Below, one piece after another: positions 45,554-53,815 of a DNA stretch of 64,000 nucleotides. The position numbers and the translations under genes were made by a program. The DNA is taken from positions 1 through 64,000 of the forward strand of contig NZ_QJUA01000006.1 in the NCBI RefSeq assembly GCF_003254575.1, in the 5' to 3' direction. Source of the stretch: Mycobacterium kyogaense (GTDB lineage Bacteria > Actinomycetota > Actinomycetes > Mycobacteriales > Mycobacteriaceae). The stretch's first letter is position 1. Each line of letters begins with the position of its first letter. Under the pieces are notes generated by a model. It did not search any database. It was not told the DNA's origin and saw only the letters and a program-made list of their open reading frames with translations.

Positions 45554-46021
45554 CTACAGCTCCGGGGGCACGATGAGCACCGGCCGGTGCCCCCGGCGCC
45601 GCACGTGGTCGGCGACGCTGGACTGCACGAGCGAACGAAAACCGGTGATCGCGCGCGTCCCGGTGACGATCAGATCGGCGTCGACGTCGTCGGCTGCGGC
45701 GATGATCGTCGCCCACACCGTCGAGGTCAGCGCAGCGCACATCGGTTCCGCAGGCAATCCCGCGGCCGCCGCGAGCGCGACACCGTCGCCGTTGGTGCGC
45801 TGCGCCTCGGCCAGCGCGATGTCGATCTCGTCGACCGCCGGCGGATCGGGTGGCCCGTCCAAGTCGTAGGCCACCGGCGGCGAGCCACGGTCGATCGGCG
45901 TCCACACCGTCAGCACCACCGCGCGATCGACGGTCAGGAACCGGCTGGCGTGCTCCACCGCGCGGCGTGCCGTCGGAGAGCCGTCGAACGCGATGAGCAC
46001 GACGGTCTCCTCGCCCGGCAT
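45554..46021 (-). CDS. Universal stress protein (UspA family)
   Basis: The 155-residue single Usp domain has VLIAFDGSPTARRAVEHA at the start and the ATP-binding C-terminus GTRAITGFRSLVQSSVADHV, with the spaced glycines and serine expected in ATP-binding members. A strong AGGAGGAGAG precedes the ATG, so this gene is leadered, unlike many neighbours. It is divergent from lpqI across 69 bases and 25 bases upstream of the DUF2613 gene. The specific stress role is unknown. Confidence 0.88.
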   Translation of the reverse strand: MPGEETVVLIAFDGSPTARRAVEHASRFLTVDRAVVLTVWTPIDRGSPPVAYDLDGPPDPPAVDEIDIALAEAQRTNGDGVALAAAAGLPAEPMCAALTSTVWATIIAAADDVDADLIVTGTRAITGFRSLVQSSVADHVRRRGHRPVLIVPPEL

Positions 46022-46090
46022 CTCTCCTCCTCGCGCGTGTTGCCCCTCAGACTATGGCTGGGGCACACCTTGCGGTTAGGGTCGAGTCCC

Positions 46091-47293
46091 ATGGTTGTTT
46101 CGAGAAGCGCGTTCAGGGCCGTGACCGGGATGCTCGCGACATCGGTGCTGCTGGCCGGGTGCGCCTCTTCGGACCCCAACCCGCCGTCTGATTCCCCCAC
46201 CGCCGCGACCATCGCCCAGGCCGCCGGTCCGATGCCCGGCACCGCGCCGGCGCCGCAGGCCCCCGCGCTGGCGTGTGGTGATCCCGCCGCGGCGGTCGCC
46301 GCCATGTCGGTCCGCGACAAGCTGGCCCAGTTGCTGATGGTCGGCGTGACCGGTGCGGCCGACGCCCGCGCCGTCGTCGACAGCCAGCACGTCGGCGGCA
46401 TCATGGTCGGCAGCTGGACCGATCTGTCGATGCTCTCCGACGGCTCACTCGCCGACATCGCCGCCAACGCCGGACCGCTGCCACTGGCGGTCAGCGTGGA
46501 CGAGGAGGGCGGCCGGGTGTCCCGGCTCGCGAAGGTGATCGGCAGTCAGCCCGCCCCGCGGACGCTGGCCGCGACCGAGACGCCCGAGCAGGTCTACCAG
46601 ATCGCCCTCGACCGGGGACGCAAGATGCGCGGGCTGGGCTTCACCGTCGACTTCGCGCCCGTCGTCGACGTCACCGACGCCCCCGACGACACCGTGATCG
46701 GCGACCGCTCCTTCGGCGCGGACCCCGCGACCGTCACCGACTACGCCGGCGCCTACGCGCGCGGATTGCGCGACGCGGGGTTGCTGCCGGTGCTCAAGCA
46801 CTTCCCCGGCCACGGCCACGGCTCCGGGGACTCGCACGCGGGCAGCGTGGTCACGCCGCCGCTGGCGGATCTGCAGGCCAACGACCTGGTGCCCTATCGG
46901 ACGCTGACGACGCAGGGCCCGGTTGCCGTGATGGTCGGCCACATGGAGGTGCCGGGCCTGACGGGCAGCGAACCGGCCAGCCTCAGCCCTGCCGCCTACG
47001 CCCTGCTGCGCTCGGGTGACTACGGCGGCCCGCCGTTCGGTGGCGTGGTCTTCACCGACGACCTGTCCAGCATGAAGGCCATCTCCGACCGGTTCGGCGT
47101 CGCCGACGCGGTGTTGCGGTCCCTGCAGGCCGGCGCCGACGTGGCGCTGTGGATCACCACGGGCGAGGTGCCCGCCGTGCTCGACCGGCTGGAGAAGGCC
47201 GTCGCGGCAGGTGAACTGTCCCAGGCGGCGGTCGACGCGTCGGTCACCAGACTGGCCGCGATGAAGGGGCCCTCACCGCGCTGCGGCGGCTGA
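46091..47293 (+). CDS. lpqI: Lipoprotein beta-N-acetylglucosaminidase (GH3), LpqI-like
   Basis: The 400-residue lipoprotein has a signal peptide ending in the lipobox LLAGC (about residues 20-24) and a GH3 NagZ-type domain. KHFPGHGHG (236-244) and FTDDLSS (321-327, nucleophile Asp323) are conserved catalytic segments. LpqI-type enzymes cleave N-acetylglucosamine from muropeptides for peptidoglycan recycling outside the membrane. TAGGGT (46077-46082) is eight bases from the ATG, suggesting a leaderless transcript. Confidence 0.93.
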   Translation: MVVSRSAFRAVTGMLATSVLLAGCASSDPNPPSDSPTAATIAQAAGPMPGTAPAPQAPALACGDPAAAVAAMSVRDKLAQLLMVGVTGAADARAVVDSQHVGGIMVGSWTDLSMLSDGSLADIAANAGPLPLAVSVDEEGGRVSRLAKVIGSQPAPRTLAATETPEQVYQIALDRGRKMRGLGFTVDFAPVVDVTDAPDDTVIGDRSFGADPATVTDYAGAYARGLRDAGLLPVLKHFPGHGHGSGDSHAGSVVTPPLADLQANDLVPYRTLTTQGPVAVMVGHMEVPGLTGSEPASLSPAAYALLRSGDYGGPPFGGVVFTDDLSSMKAISDRFGVADAVLRSLQAGADVALWITTGEVPAVLDRLEKAVAAGELSQAAVDASVTRLAAMKGPSPRCGG

Positions 47294-47304
47294 TTCGTCA
47301 GCCA

Positions 47305-47329
47305 GTGCTTACCCTGTGTTGGTAAGCAC
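47305..47329. promoter_or_regulatory. Perfect palindromic operator upstream of tetR
   Basis: GTGCTTACC and GGTAAGCAC are exact 9-base arms around the seven-base centre CTGTGTT, ending 29 bases before the TetR start. The position and symmetry fit autoregulation by the TetR protein. The site could also weakly terminate lpqI, whose stop is 11 bases upstream. Confidence 0.8.
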
Positions 47330-47358
47330 GTTGGCGGAAATTCGGGGAAAGGCGCGTC

Positions 47359-48006
47359 ATGGCAGGTGGTACCAAGCGCTTGCCCCGCGCCGTCCGCGAG
47401 CAGCAGATGCTCGATGCGGCTGTGCAGATCTTCTCGGTGAACGGCTACCACGAGACGTCGATGGACGCGATCGCCGCCGAGGCGCAGATCAGCAAGCCCA
47501 TGCTGTACCTGTACTACGGCTCCAAGGAGGAGCTGTTCGGCGCGTGCCTGGATCGCGAGCTGGGCCGGTTCGTCGACGAGGTGCGCGACAAGATCGACTT
47601 CACCGATCCGCCCAAGGAACTGCTCCGCAGCGCGGTGCTGGCGTTCCTCAAGTACATCGACGAGAACCGCTCGTCGTGGATGGTGCTCTACACCCAGGCG
47701 ACCAGTTCGCAGCGCTTCGCCCACACCGTGCGCGAGGGGCGCGAGCGGATCATCGAACTGGTCGGCCGGCTGTTGCGCTCCGGCACCCGATTCCCCGGGC
47801 CCGACACCGATTTCGACATGATGGCCGTCGCGCTCGTAGGTGCCGGTGAGGCCGTGGCCTCGCGGGTGAGCACCGGCGACGCCGACGTCGACGAGGCCGC
47901 GGCACTGATGATCGACCTGTTCTGGCTGGGCCTGAAGGGAGCTCCGGCACCGTCGGAGGCACCGTCAGAGGCCGTGTCCGATGCCGAAGCCGTATCCCAG
48001 GCCTGA
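47359..48006 (+). CDS. TetR-family regulator, Rv0238-like
   Basis: The 215-residue protein has an N-terminal helix-turn-helix (about 12-58, MDAIAAEAQISKPMLYLYYG) and a TetR_C-type ligand domain. The C-terminus is an acidic tail rich in alanine, proline and serine. A GGGAAAGG site precedes the ATG. A perfect palindrome directly upstream is its probable operator. The convergent htdX-fabG4 operon five bases away suggests lipid metabolism as its sphere, but its targets are unknown. Confidence 0.9.
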   Translation: MAGGTKRLPRAVREQQMLDAAVQIFSVNGYHETSMDAIAAEAQISKPMLYLYYGSKEELFGACLDRELGRFVDEVRDKIDFTDPPKELLRSAVLAFLKYIDENRSSWMVLYTQATSSQRFAHTVREGRERIIELVGRLLRSGTRFPGPDTDFDMMAVALVGAGEAVASRVSTGDADVDEAAALMIDLFWLGLKGAPAPSEAPSEAVSDAEAVSQA

Positions 48007-48011
48007 CCCCA

Positions 48012-48863
48012 TCAGGCCGGCGTGACCGTGCCCGTCAGGTGCGGGTGCCCCTTGGTCAGATGCCGCAGCGTCAACTCCCACCCGTCGCCGTGCCGGTCCG
48101 CGTACAGCCCGGCCTTGGCCGGCAGCACGACGGGTTTGGCGAACTTCACCGAGTAGTTGACCGCGTCGGGAAGCTGGCCCTCGATGTTCGCCAGAACTGC
48201 TGCAGCGCTCAACATTCCGTGCGCGATGACGGTCGGGAAGCCGAACAGTCTGGCCGCGACGGCGTTGGTGTGGATCGGATTGTGATCCCCGCCCACCGAC
48301 GCGTAGTGCCGGATCTGACCGGGCGTCATCGACAGCACCGCGTTGGGGGGACCCAACTTCGGCTGCTTGGCCGGCGGCGGCTTCGGCTCGTCGGACAGGC
48401 TGGTGCGCTGCTGATGCAGGAACGTGGTCACCTGATGCCAGGCCGTCTCGTTGCCGACCTTGACGTCGGTGATCACGTCGACCAGCAGCCCGCGCCGATG
48501 CTCCCGCATGTTCTCGGCGTGCACCGCCGCCGACACGGTGTCGGTCACCGCGATCGGGCGGTACTGCGTGATGTGGTTCTCCACGTGCACCGAACCCATG
48601 GCGGCGAACGGGAAGTCGAATCCGGTGATCAGTGCCATCACCGTCGGGAACGTCAACGCGAACGGATAGGTCAACGGCACCGTGTTCGAGAACCGCAGTC
48701 CGGTGACGTTCGCGTAGGCCGACACGTGAGCGGGGTCGATGCTCAACTCGTCGACGGTCAGCCGACGCTCGGGCAGAGTGTTCCCGCGCGGGACGAACGG
48801 CAGTGCGCCCGCGGCGGCCAGAACCAGGTTGCGCAGCCCCGAGGGCTGCCCGCCCTCGCTCAT
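48012..48863 (-). CDS. htdX: (R)-3-hydroxyacyl thioester dehydratase HtdX
   Basis: The 283-residue double-hotdog protein carries the hydratase-2 motif [12 protein letters not shown] followed by [11 protein letters not shown], where the aspartate and histidine are catalytic. HtdX-type enzymes dehydrate 3-hydroxyacyl-CoA or -ACP. The ATG at 48863 overlaps the fabG4 stop (ATGA), so the two enzymes are translationally coupled: FabG4 reduces the 3-ketoacyl thioester and HtdX removes water, or the reverse in oxidation. Confidence 0.93.
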   Translation of the reverse strand: MSEGGQPSGLRNLVLAAAGALPFVPRGNTLPERRLTVDELSIDPAHVSAYANVTGLRFSNTVPLTYPFALTFPTVMALITGFDFPFAAMGSVHVENHITQYRPIAVTDTVSAAVHAENMREHRRGLLVDVITDVKVGNETAWHQVTTFLHQQRTSLSDEPKPPPAKQPKLGPPNAVLSMTPGQIRHYASVGGDHNPIHTNAVAARLFGFPTVIAHGMLSAAAVLANIEGQLPDAVNYSVKFAKPVVLPAKAGLYADRHGDGWELTLRHLTKGHPHLTGTVTPA

Positions 48864-50212
48864 GCGCCCAGCAGTGCTTGGCCGCACACGCGGATCGTGT
48901 TGCCCGTCACGGCATTCGACGCCGGGCTCGCGAAGTAGGCGATGGCTTCGGCCACGTCCACGGGCTGACCGCCCTGGAACAGCGAGTTGAGCCTTCGTCC
49001 CACCTCACGGGTGGCCAGCGGGATCGCGTCGGTCATCTTGGTCTCGATGAACCCGGGCGCGATCGCGTTGATCGTGATGTTCTTCTCGCCGAACTGGGGG
49101 GCCAGCGCGTCGGTCAGGCCGATCATGCCGGCCTTGGTGGCGGCATAGTTCGTCTGCCCGCGGTTGCCTGCGATGCCGGCCATCGAGGAGAGCCCGACGA
49201 TGCGGCCGCCCTCGCCGATCGTGCCGTTGCCCACCAGGCCTTCGGCCAGGCGAAGGGGCGCAAGCAGATTCACCGCGATCACGGAGTCCCACCGGCCCTC
49301 GTCCATGTTGGCCAGCAGCTTGTCCTGGGTGATACCGGCGTTGTTGACCAGGATGTCGAGCGTCCCGCCGTAGTGCTCCTTGACGTGCTCGGTGATGCGG
49401 TCCACGGCGTCGGCGGCGGTGACGTCGAGCGTCAGCGCCGTGCCGCCGATCTTGGTGGCGAGCTCAGCCAGCGGCTCAGCCGCCCCGTCGACATCCACGG
49501 CGATGACCTTCGCGCCGTCGCGCGCGAACACCTCGGCGATCGTCGCGCCGATTCCGCGCGCGGCACCGGTGACCACCGCGACCTTGCCGTCGAGCGGCTT
49601 GTCCCAATCGGCGGGCGGGGTGGCGTCGGCCGCGCCGACGCGGAACACCTGTGCGTCCACGTAGGCCGACTTCCCCGACAGCAGGAAGCGCAGCGTCGAC
49701 TCGAGGCCGGTGGCCGCGGGCTTGGCGTCCGGGTGCAGATAGACCAGGCCGATGGTGGCGCCGTTGCGCAGCTCCTTGCCCAGCGAGCGGGTGAAACCCT
49801 CCAGCGCGCGCTGGCAGGTCCGCTCGTGTACGTCGCCGATCTCTTCCGGAGTGGTGCCGATGACGACGACCCGGCCCGAGTGGCCCAGGTTGCGCAGCAG
49901 CGGGGTGAAGAACTCGTAGAGGGCCTTGAGGCCTTCCGGCTGGGTGATGCCGGTGGCGTCGAAGACCAGACCGCCGAACTTGTCCGCCCAGCGACCGCCG
50001 AGATTGTTCACCACCAGGTCGTAGTCCTCGGCCAGCGCGGCGCGCAGCGGCTCGACCACGCGGCCCTCGCCGCCGATCAGCAGAGCGCCCGCCAGCGGCG
50101 GCTCACCGGCCTTGTAGCGGCGCAGCGGTTCGGGCTGCGGCACGCCCAGCTGCTTGGCCAGGAAGGACCCCGGTCCGGAGTTGACGACTTGGGAAAGAAG
50201 ATCGGAAGCCAC
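48860..50212 (-). CDS. fabG4: High-molecular-weight 3-ketoacyl-CoA reductase FabG4
   Basis: The 450-residue protein has an N-terminal flavodoxin-like Rossmann domain without obvious catalytic residues (about 1-200) and a C-terminal SDR ketoreductase domain. The latter holds [20 protein letters not shown], and the catalytic YAATKAG. FabG4 reduces 3-ketoacyl-CoA with NADH. The GTG at 50212 has GAAAGG upstream. It is divergent from fadA2 across 149 bases containing a perfect palindrome, and heads the fabG4-htdX operon. Confidence 0.95.
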   Translation of the reverse strand: MASDLLSQVVNSGPGSFLAKQLGVPQPEPLRRYKAGEPPLAGALLIGGEGRVVEPLRAALAEDYDLVVNNLGGRWADKFGGLVFDATGITQPEGLKALYEFFTPLLRNLGHSGRVVVIGTTPEEIGDVHERTCQRALEGFTRSLGKELRNGATIGLVYLHPDAKPAATGLESTLRFLLSGKSAYVDAQVFRVGAADATPPADWDKPLDGKVAVVTGAARGIGATIAEVFARDGAKVIAVDVDGAAEPLAELATKIGGTALTLDVTAADAVDRITEHVKEHYGGTLDILVNNAGITQDKLLANMDEGRWDSVIAVNLLAPLRLAEGLVGNGTIGEGGRIVGLSSMAGIAGNRGQTNYAATKAGMIGLTDALAPQFGEKNITINAIAPGFIETKMTDAIPLATREVGRRLNSLFQGGQPVDVAEAIAYFASPASNAVTGNTIRVCGQALLGA

Positions 50213-50289
50213 GGCGCAACCTTTCGAGAATCCGGGTACATGTCGTTCGACGGGTGGGGATTACCCAGCACTGTCGTATCCATCACGAA

Positions 50290-50305
50290 CTTACTCCAGA
50301 GTAAG
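50290..50305. promoter_or_regulatory. TTAC-N6-GTAA operator between fabG4 and fadA2
   Basis: CTTACTC and GAGTAAG are exact 7-base arms around two bases. The site overlaps the expected -35 of fadA2, whose -10 is TAGTAT at 50315-50320. The same TTAC-N6-GTAA architecture occurs in the fadE5 promoter at 55701-55715, implying one regulator for both. Confidence 0.75.
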
Positions 50306-50361
50306 AACGGTGGGTAGTATGACCCTCGACACCTAACATCCTCGCGACGCCGGGAGGCAAC

Positions 50362-51663
50362 GTGGCCGACAGCAAGACAACCCGACGGGTAGCCATCCTC
50401 GGAGGCAACCGGATCCCGTTCGCGCGCTCGGACGGCGCGTACGCGAACGCGTCCAACCAGGACATGTTCACCGCCGTCCTCGACGGACTGGCCGAGCGGT
50501 TCGACCTCAAGGGCCAGGCGCTGGACGCAGTGATCGGCGGCGCGGTGCTCAAGCACAGCCGTGACTTCAACCTGATGCGCGAGTGCGTGCTGGGCAGTTC
50601 GCTGTCCTCCTACACGCCCGCGTTCGACCTGCAGCAGGCCTGCGGCACCGGCCTGCAGGCCGCGATCGCCGCCGCGGACGGCGTGGCGGCCGGCCGCTAC
50701 GAGGTGGCTGCCGCGGGCGGTGTGGACACCGCTTCCGACGCGCCGATCGCCCTCGGCGACGACCTGCGCTCGGTGCTGCTGAGCCTGCGCCGGGCCAAGT
50801 CCAACGTCGACCGCCTCAAGCTGGTGGGCAAGCTGCCCGCCGCGGTGGGCATCGAGATCCCCGTCAACAGTGAGCCGCGCACCGGCATGTCGATGGGTGA
50901 GCACGCCGCGGTGACCGCCAAGGAGATGGGCGTCAAGCGCGTCGACCAGGACGAGCTGGCCGCTGCGAGCCACCGCAACATGGCGGCCGCCTACGATCGG
51001 GGCTTCTTCGACGACCTGGTCAGCCCGTTCCTCGGGCTCTACCGAGACAACAACCTGCGGCCCGACTCGTCGCCGGAGAAGCTCGCCAAGCTCAAGCCCG
51101 TCTTCGGCGTCCGCAACGGCGACGCGACGATGACGGCCGGTAACTCGACCCCGCTGACCGACGGCGCGTCGGTGGCTCTGCTGGCGTCGGAGGAGTGGGC
51201 GTCGGCGCGGAACATCCCGGTGCTGGCCTACTTTGTCGACGGCCAGACCGCTGCGGTCGACTACGTCAACGGCCGCGACGGCCTGCTGATGGCGCCGACG
51301 TACGCGGTGCCGAAGCTGCTGGCTCGTAACGGGCTGACGCTGCAGGACTTCGACTTCTACGAGATCCACGAGGCGTTCGCGTCGGTGGTGCTGGCCACGC
51401 TGGCGGCCTGGGAGTCCGAGGAGTACTGCAAGGAGCGCCTCGGCCTGGACGCTGCGCTGGGCTCCATCGACCGCTCGAAGCTCAATGTCAACGGCTCGTC
51501 GCTGGCGGCGGGGCATCCGTTCGCGGCGACGGGTGGGCGCATCGTGGCGCAGCTGGCCAAGCAGCTCGCGGAGAAGAAGGCCGAAACGGGCCAGCCGGTC
51601 CGTGGTCTGATCTCGGTGTGTGCCGCGGGCGGCCAGGGCGTGACGGCGATCCTGGAGGCCTAG
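50362..51663 (+). CDS. fadA2: Acetyl-CoA acyltransferase (thiolase) FadA2
   Basis: The 433-residue thiolase cleaves 3-ketoacyl-CoA with CoA, or condenses in reverse. The acyl-accepting cysteine is in QQACGTGLQA near residue 95, the histidine is in AAGHPFAATGGR, and the second cysteine is in CAAGGQG close to the C-terminus. The GTG at 50362 follows CGGGAGGCAAC. With HtdX, FabG4 and FadE5 nearby, it completes a beta-oxidation set. Its TAG stop shares CTAG with the convergent dehydrogenase gene. Confidence 0.95.
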   Translation: MADSKTTRRVAILGGNRIPFARSDGAYANASNQDMFTAVLDGLAERFDLKGQALDAVIGGAVLKHSRDFNLMRECVLGSSLSSYTPAFDLQQACGTGLQAAIAAADGVAAGRYEVAAAGGVDTASDAPIALGDDLRSVLLSLRRAKSNVDRLKLVGKLPAAVGIEIPVNSEPRTGMSMGEHAAVTAKEMGVKRVDQDELAAASHRNMAAAYDRGFFDDLVSPFLGLYRDNNLRPDSSPEKLAKLKPVFGVRNGDATMTAGNSTPLTDGASVALLASEEWASARNIPVLAYFVDGQTAAVDYVNGRDGLLMAPTYAVPKLLARNGLTLQDFDFYEIHEAFASVVLATLAAWESEEYCKERLGLDAALGSIDRSKLNVNGSSLAAGHPFAATGGRIVAQLAKQLAEKKAETGQPVRGLISVCAAGGQGVTAILEA

Positions 51664-52622
51664 CTGGACCGGCCGTCGAGCCACTTGGCGATCGCGGCGA
51701 CGGCGTCGCGGAAGAAGATGCGGTAGGGCCGGTCGGCCACGTAGCCGATGTGCGGCGTGGCCGTAACGGTGGGCAGAGTGCGTAACGGGTGCCCCGCGGG
51801 CAGCGGCTCGGTGTCGAAGACATCGAGACCGGCGCCGGCGATGACACCCGAGTTCAGCGCCTCGATCAGCGCGGCTTCGTCGACGATCGGTCCGCGCGAG
51901 GTGTTGATCAGCAGGGCAGTCGGCTTCATCGCGGCCAATTCAGCGGCGCCGATCAACCCGCGGGAGCGTTCGCTGAGCCGCAGGTGCACGGTCACCACGT
52001 CGGCTGTGGCGAAGAACTCGTCGCGCGGCAGGTAGCGCACGCCTGCCGCGGTCGCGGCGTCGGCGGTGAGGTTCTCACTCCACGCCACCACGTCCATGCC
52101 GAAGGCCGCCCCGATCCGGGCGACCCGCGATCCGATCCGCCCGAGGCCGAGCACGCCCAGCACCCGGCGATCGAGCTCGCGTCCGACCGTCGTCTGCCAA
52201 CCCCCGTCGGCGATGAACCGGCTTTCCGCGACCAGGTGCCGCGACGTCGCGAGGATCAGCGCCCAGGTCAGTTCCACGGTCGACGCCACGCTGCCGCCGG
52301 TACCGCTGACGTGAACGCCCAGCTCCTGGGCTGCCGCCATGTCGATCGACGCGTTGGCCGGACCGGTCGACGCGATCATCTTCAGGCGGGGCAGTCGCTC
52401 GAGAACCGTGCGCGGCAGCGGTGTGCGTTCGCGCATCACGAAGATCACGTCGAACGGTGCGAGCCGCGCCACCAACTCGTCCTCGTCGGACAGGTGGTCG
52501 GAGAAGGTGGTGACGTCGGCGCGCGCAGTGACCGGTGACCAGTCGGCCGAGCTCAGCGCGACGCCCTGGTAGTCGTCGAGGACGGCGATGCGGGTCCGCG
52601 GGCTGCTCTCGGGGGTGCTCAT
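51660..52622 (-). CDS. D-isomer-specific 2-hydroxyacid dehydrogenase
   Basis: The 320-residue protein has the NAD-binding motif GLGRIGSRVARIG, the arginine segment NTSRGPIVDE and the catalytic histidine in TPHIGYV. An N-terminal ASTGPANASIDM segment fits the substrate side. The family reduces 2-ketoacids or oxidises D-2-hydroxyacids. The ATG at 52622 is preferred to a longer basic form. It is divergent from the F420-type oxidoreductase across 137 bases that contain a large hairpin. The substrate is unknown. Confidence 0.9.
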   Translation of the reverse strand: MSTPESSPRTRIAVLDDYQGVALSSADWSPVTARADVTTFSDHLSDEDELVARLAPFDVIFVMRERTPLPRTVLERLPRLKMIASTGPANASIDMAAAQELGVHVSGTGGSVASTVELTWALILATSRHLVAESRFIADGGWQTTVGRELDRRVLGVLGLGRIGSRVARIGAAFGMDVVAWSENLTADAATAAGVRYLPRDEFFATADVVTVHLRLSERSRGLIGAAELAAMKPTALLINTSRGPIVDEAALIEALNSGVIAGAGLDVFDTEPLPAGHPLRTLPTVTATPHIGYVADRPYRIFFRDAVAAIAKWLDGRSS

Positions 52623-52698
52623 CCTGCGACGATAAGCCCGCCAAAAGTTTTCTCCCGGCGCTGTAACGCCCCGGCGTGGGTCGTCGATACACCTGATA

Positions 52699-52744
52699 GC
52701 TCCGTGTTGCCGTCTGACCCCCCGACCCGACGGCAACACGGGGC
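52699..52744. promoter_or_regulatory. Strong hairpin in a divergent promoter region
   Basis: CCGTGTTGCCGTC (52702-52714) and its exact reverse complement (52729-52741) form a 13-bp stem, extended to 16 pairs with one G-U, around a 14-base C-rich loop. A TCTTAAATTTT tract follows on the plus strand. It looks like an intrinsic terminator but lies between two divergent gene starts, 15 bases before the oxidoreductase ATG. Confidence 0.75.
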
Positions 52745-52759
52745 TCTTAAATTTTGAGC

Positions 52760-53683
52760 ATGCAGATCAGCATGTTCGGACAGCTCAGCGGACTCGGCAG
52801 CGGATCGCCGATCGACGCCACCATCGCTTACCTCGCGCAGCTGCGCGACGAGGGTTTCGGCCGCATCTGGATGAGCCAGTTGCCCCACGAGCCCGACCTC
52901 CTGACCATCCTGGCCATCGCTCTGCGGGAGGTCGACACGATCGGGGCGGCCAGCGGCGTCATCCCGATCCAGAATCAGCACCCCATGCACATGGCGCAGG
53001 CCGCGCTGACCACGAGCCTCGCCTCCGGCGGCCGCTTCACGCTCGGCCTCGGTATGACCCACGCGGCCGTCACCGAGGGCATGTGGGGCATCCCGTGGGA
53101 CAAGCCGGTGCGTCGGATGAACGAGTATCTCGACGGGCTGCTGCCGCTCCTGGCCGGTGAGCACGCCTCCGCGTCGGGTGAGACCGTGACGACGCGCGGG
53201 GATCTGGTGATTCCCGGCGCGCCGCGGCCCGAGGTGTTCATCGCCGCGCTGGGGCCTCAGATGCTGCGGCTGGCGGGCCGGCGGACGTCGGGGACGTGCA
53301 CCTGGATGACGGGACCGACGACGCTGCGCGGGCACGTCAGCCCGACGCTGCGCCAGGCAGCCGCCGACGCCGGCCGGCCCGAGGGTGCGGTGCGCGTCGT
53401 CGCGGCATTGCCGATCGCGGTCACCGACGACGTGGACGCGCTGCGCGCCCAAGCCGCCGAGCAGTTCGCGATCTACGGCTCGTTGCCGTCCTACCGGGCG
53501 ATGCTCGATCGCGAGGGCTACGCAGGGCCGCAGGACGCCGCGATCATCGGCGACGAGGCGACGGTGCGTGACCGCCTCGCGGAGCTCGAGGCCGCCGGCG
53601 TCGACGAGTTCGTCGCGGCAACGTTCGACCCGTCCGAGGATGGCCGAGCCCGCACACGCGCCTTCCTGCGCTCCGAGGGCTGA
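52760..53683 (+). CDS. LLM-class (F420- or FMN-dependent) oxidoreductase
   Basis: The 307-residue TIM-barrel protein has the luciferase-like opening MFGQLSGL, GLGMTHAAVTEGMWG and RRMNEYLDGLLPLL, typical of TIGR03564-like F420-dependent oxidoreductases. Cofactor identity cannot be read with certainty, but F420 is common in mycobacteria. TAAATT lies six bases before the ATG, so the mRNA is probably leaderless. A palindromic repeat begins 10 bases after its stop. Confidence 0.87.
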   Translation: MQISMFGQLSGLGSGSPIDATIAYLAQLRDEGFGRIWMSQLPHEPDLLTILAIALREVDTIGAASGVIPIQNQHPMHMAQAALTTSLASGGRFTLGLGMTHAAVTEGMWGIPWDKPVRRMNEYLDGLLPLLAGEHASASGETVTTRGDLVIPGAPRPEVFIAALGPQMLRLAGRRTSGTCTWMTGPTTLRGHVSPTLRQAAADAGRPEGAVRVVAALPIAVTDDVDALRAQAAEQFAIYGSLPSYRAMLDREGYAGPQDAAIIGDEATVRDRLAELEAAGVDEFVAATFDPSEDGRARTRAFLRSEG

Positions 53684-53692
53684 GTTTTTCCG

Positions 53693-53753
53693 GCGACCAG
53701 ACGCGAACTCGAGTAGACACGCCGCGAAAACACTCGAGTTCGCGTCTGGTCGC
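53693..53753. repeat. Palindromic repeat, copy 3
   Basis: Arms of 22 bases are exact and match copies 1 and 2 in the GACCAGACGCGAACTCGAG core. The 17-base loop contains GACACGCCG in the same orientation as copy 2. Five T residues precede it after the oxidoreductase stop. Confidence 0.95.
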
Positions 53754-53770
53754 GGCAAAAGCAAAAGCAA

Positions 53771-53799
53771 GACGCCCCCGGGAAGAGTCCGGGGGCGTC
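53771..53799 (-). terminator. Intrinsic terminator of fadE5
   Basis: GACGCCCCCGG and CCGGGGGCGTC form an 11-bp GC stem with a seven-base loop, 17 bases past the fadE5 stop. On the minus strand it is followed by TTGCTTTTGCTTTTG, a U-rich tract, making it a canonical intrinsic terminator, uncommon in mycobacteria. Confidence 0.85.
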
Positions 53800-53815
53800 T
53801 CGTGGGTGAAGCGGT

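Noticed and set aside
47305..47329. Treating the TetR palindrome as another copy of the TTAC-N6-GTAA operator
   Set aside because: The half-sites are spaced by nine rather than six bases, so it was kept as a separate site.
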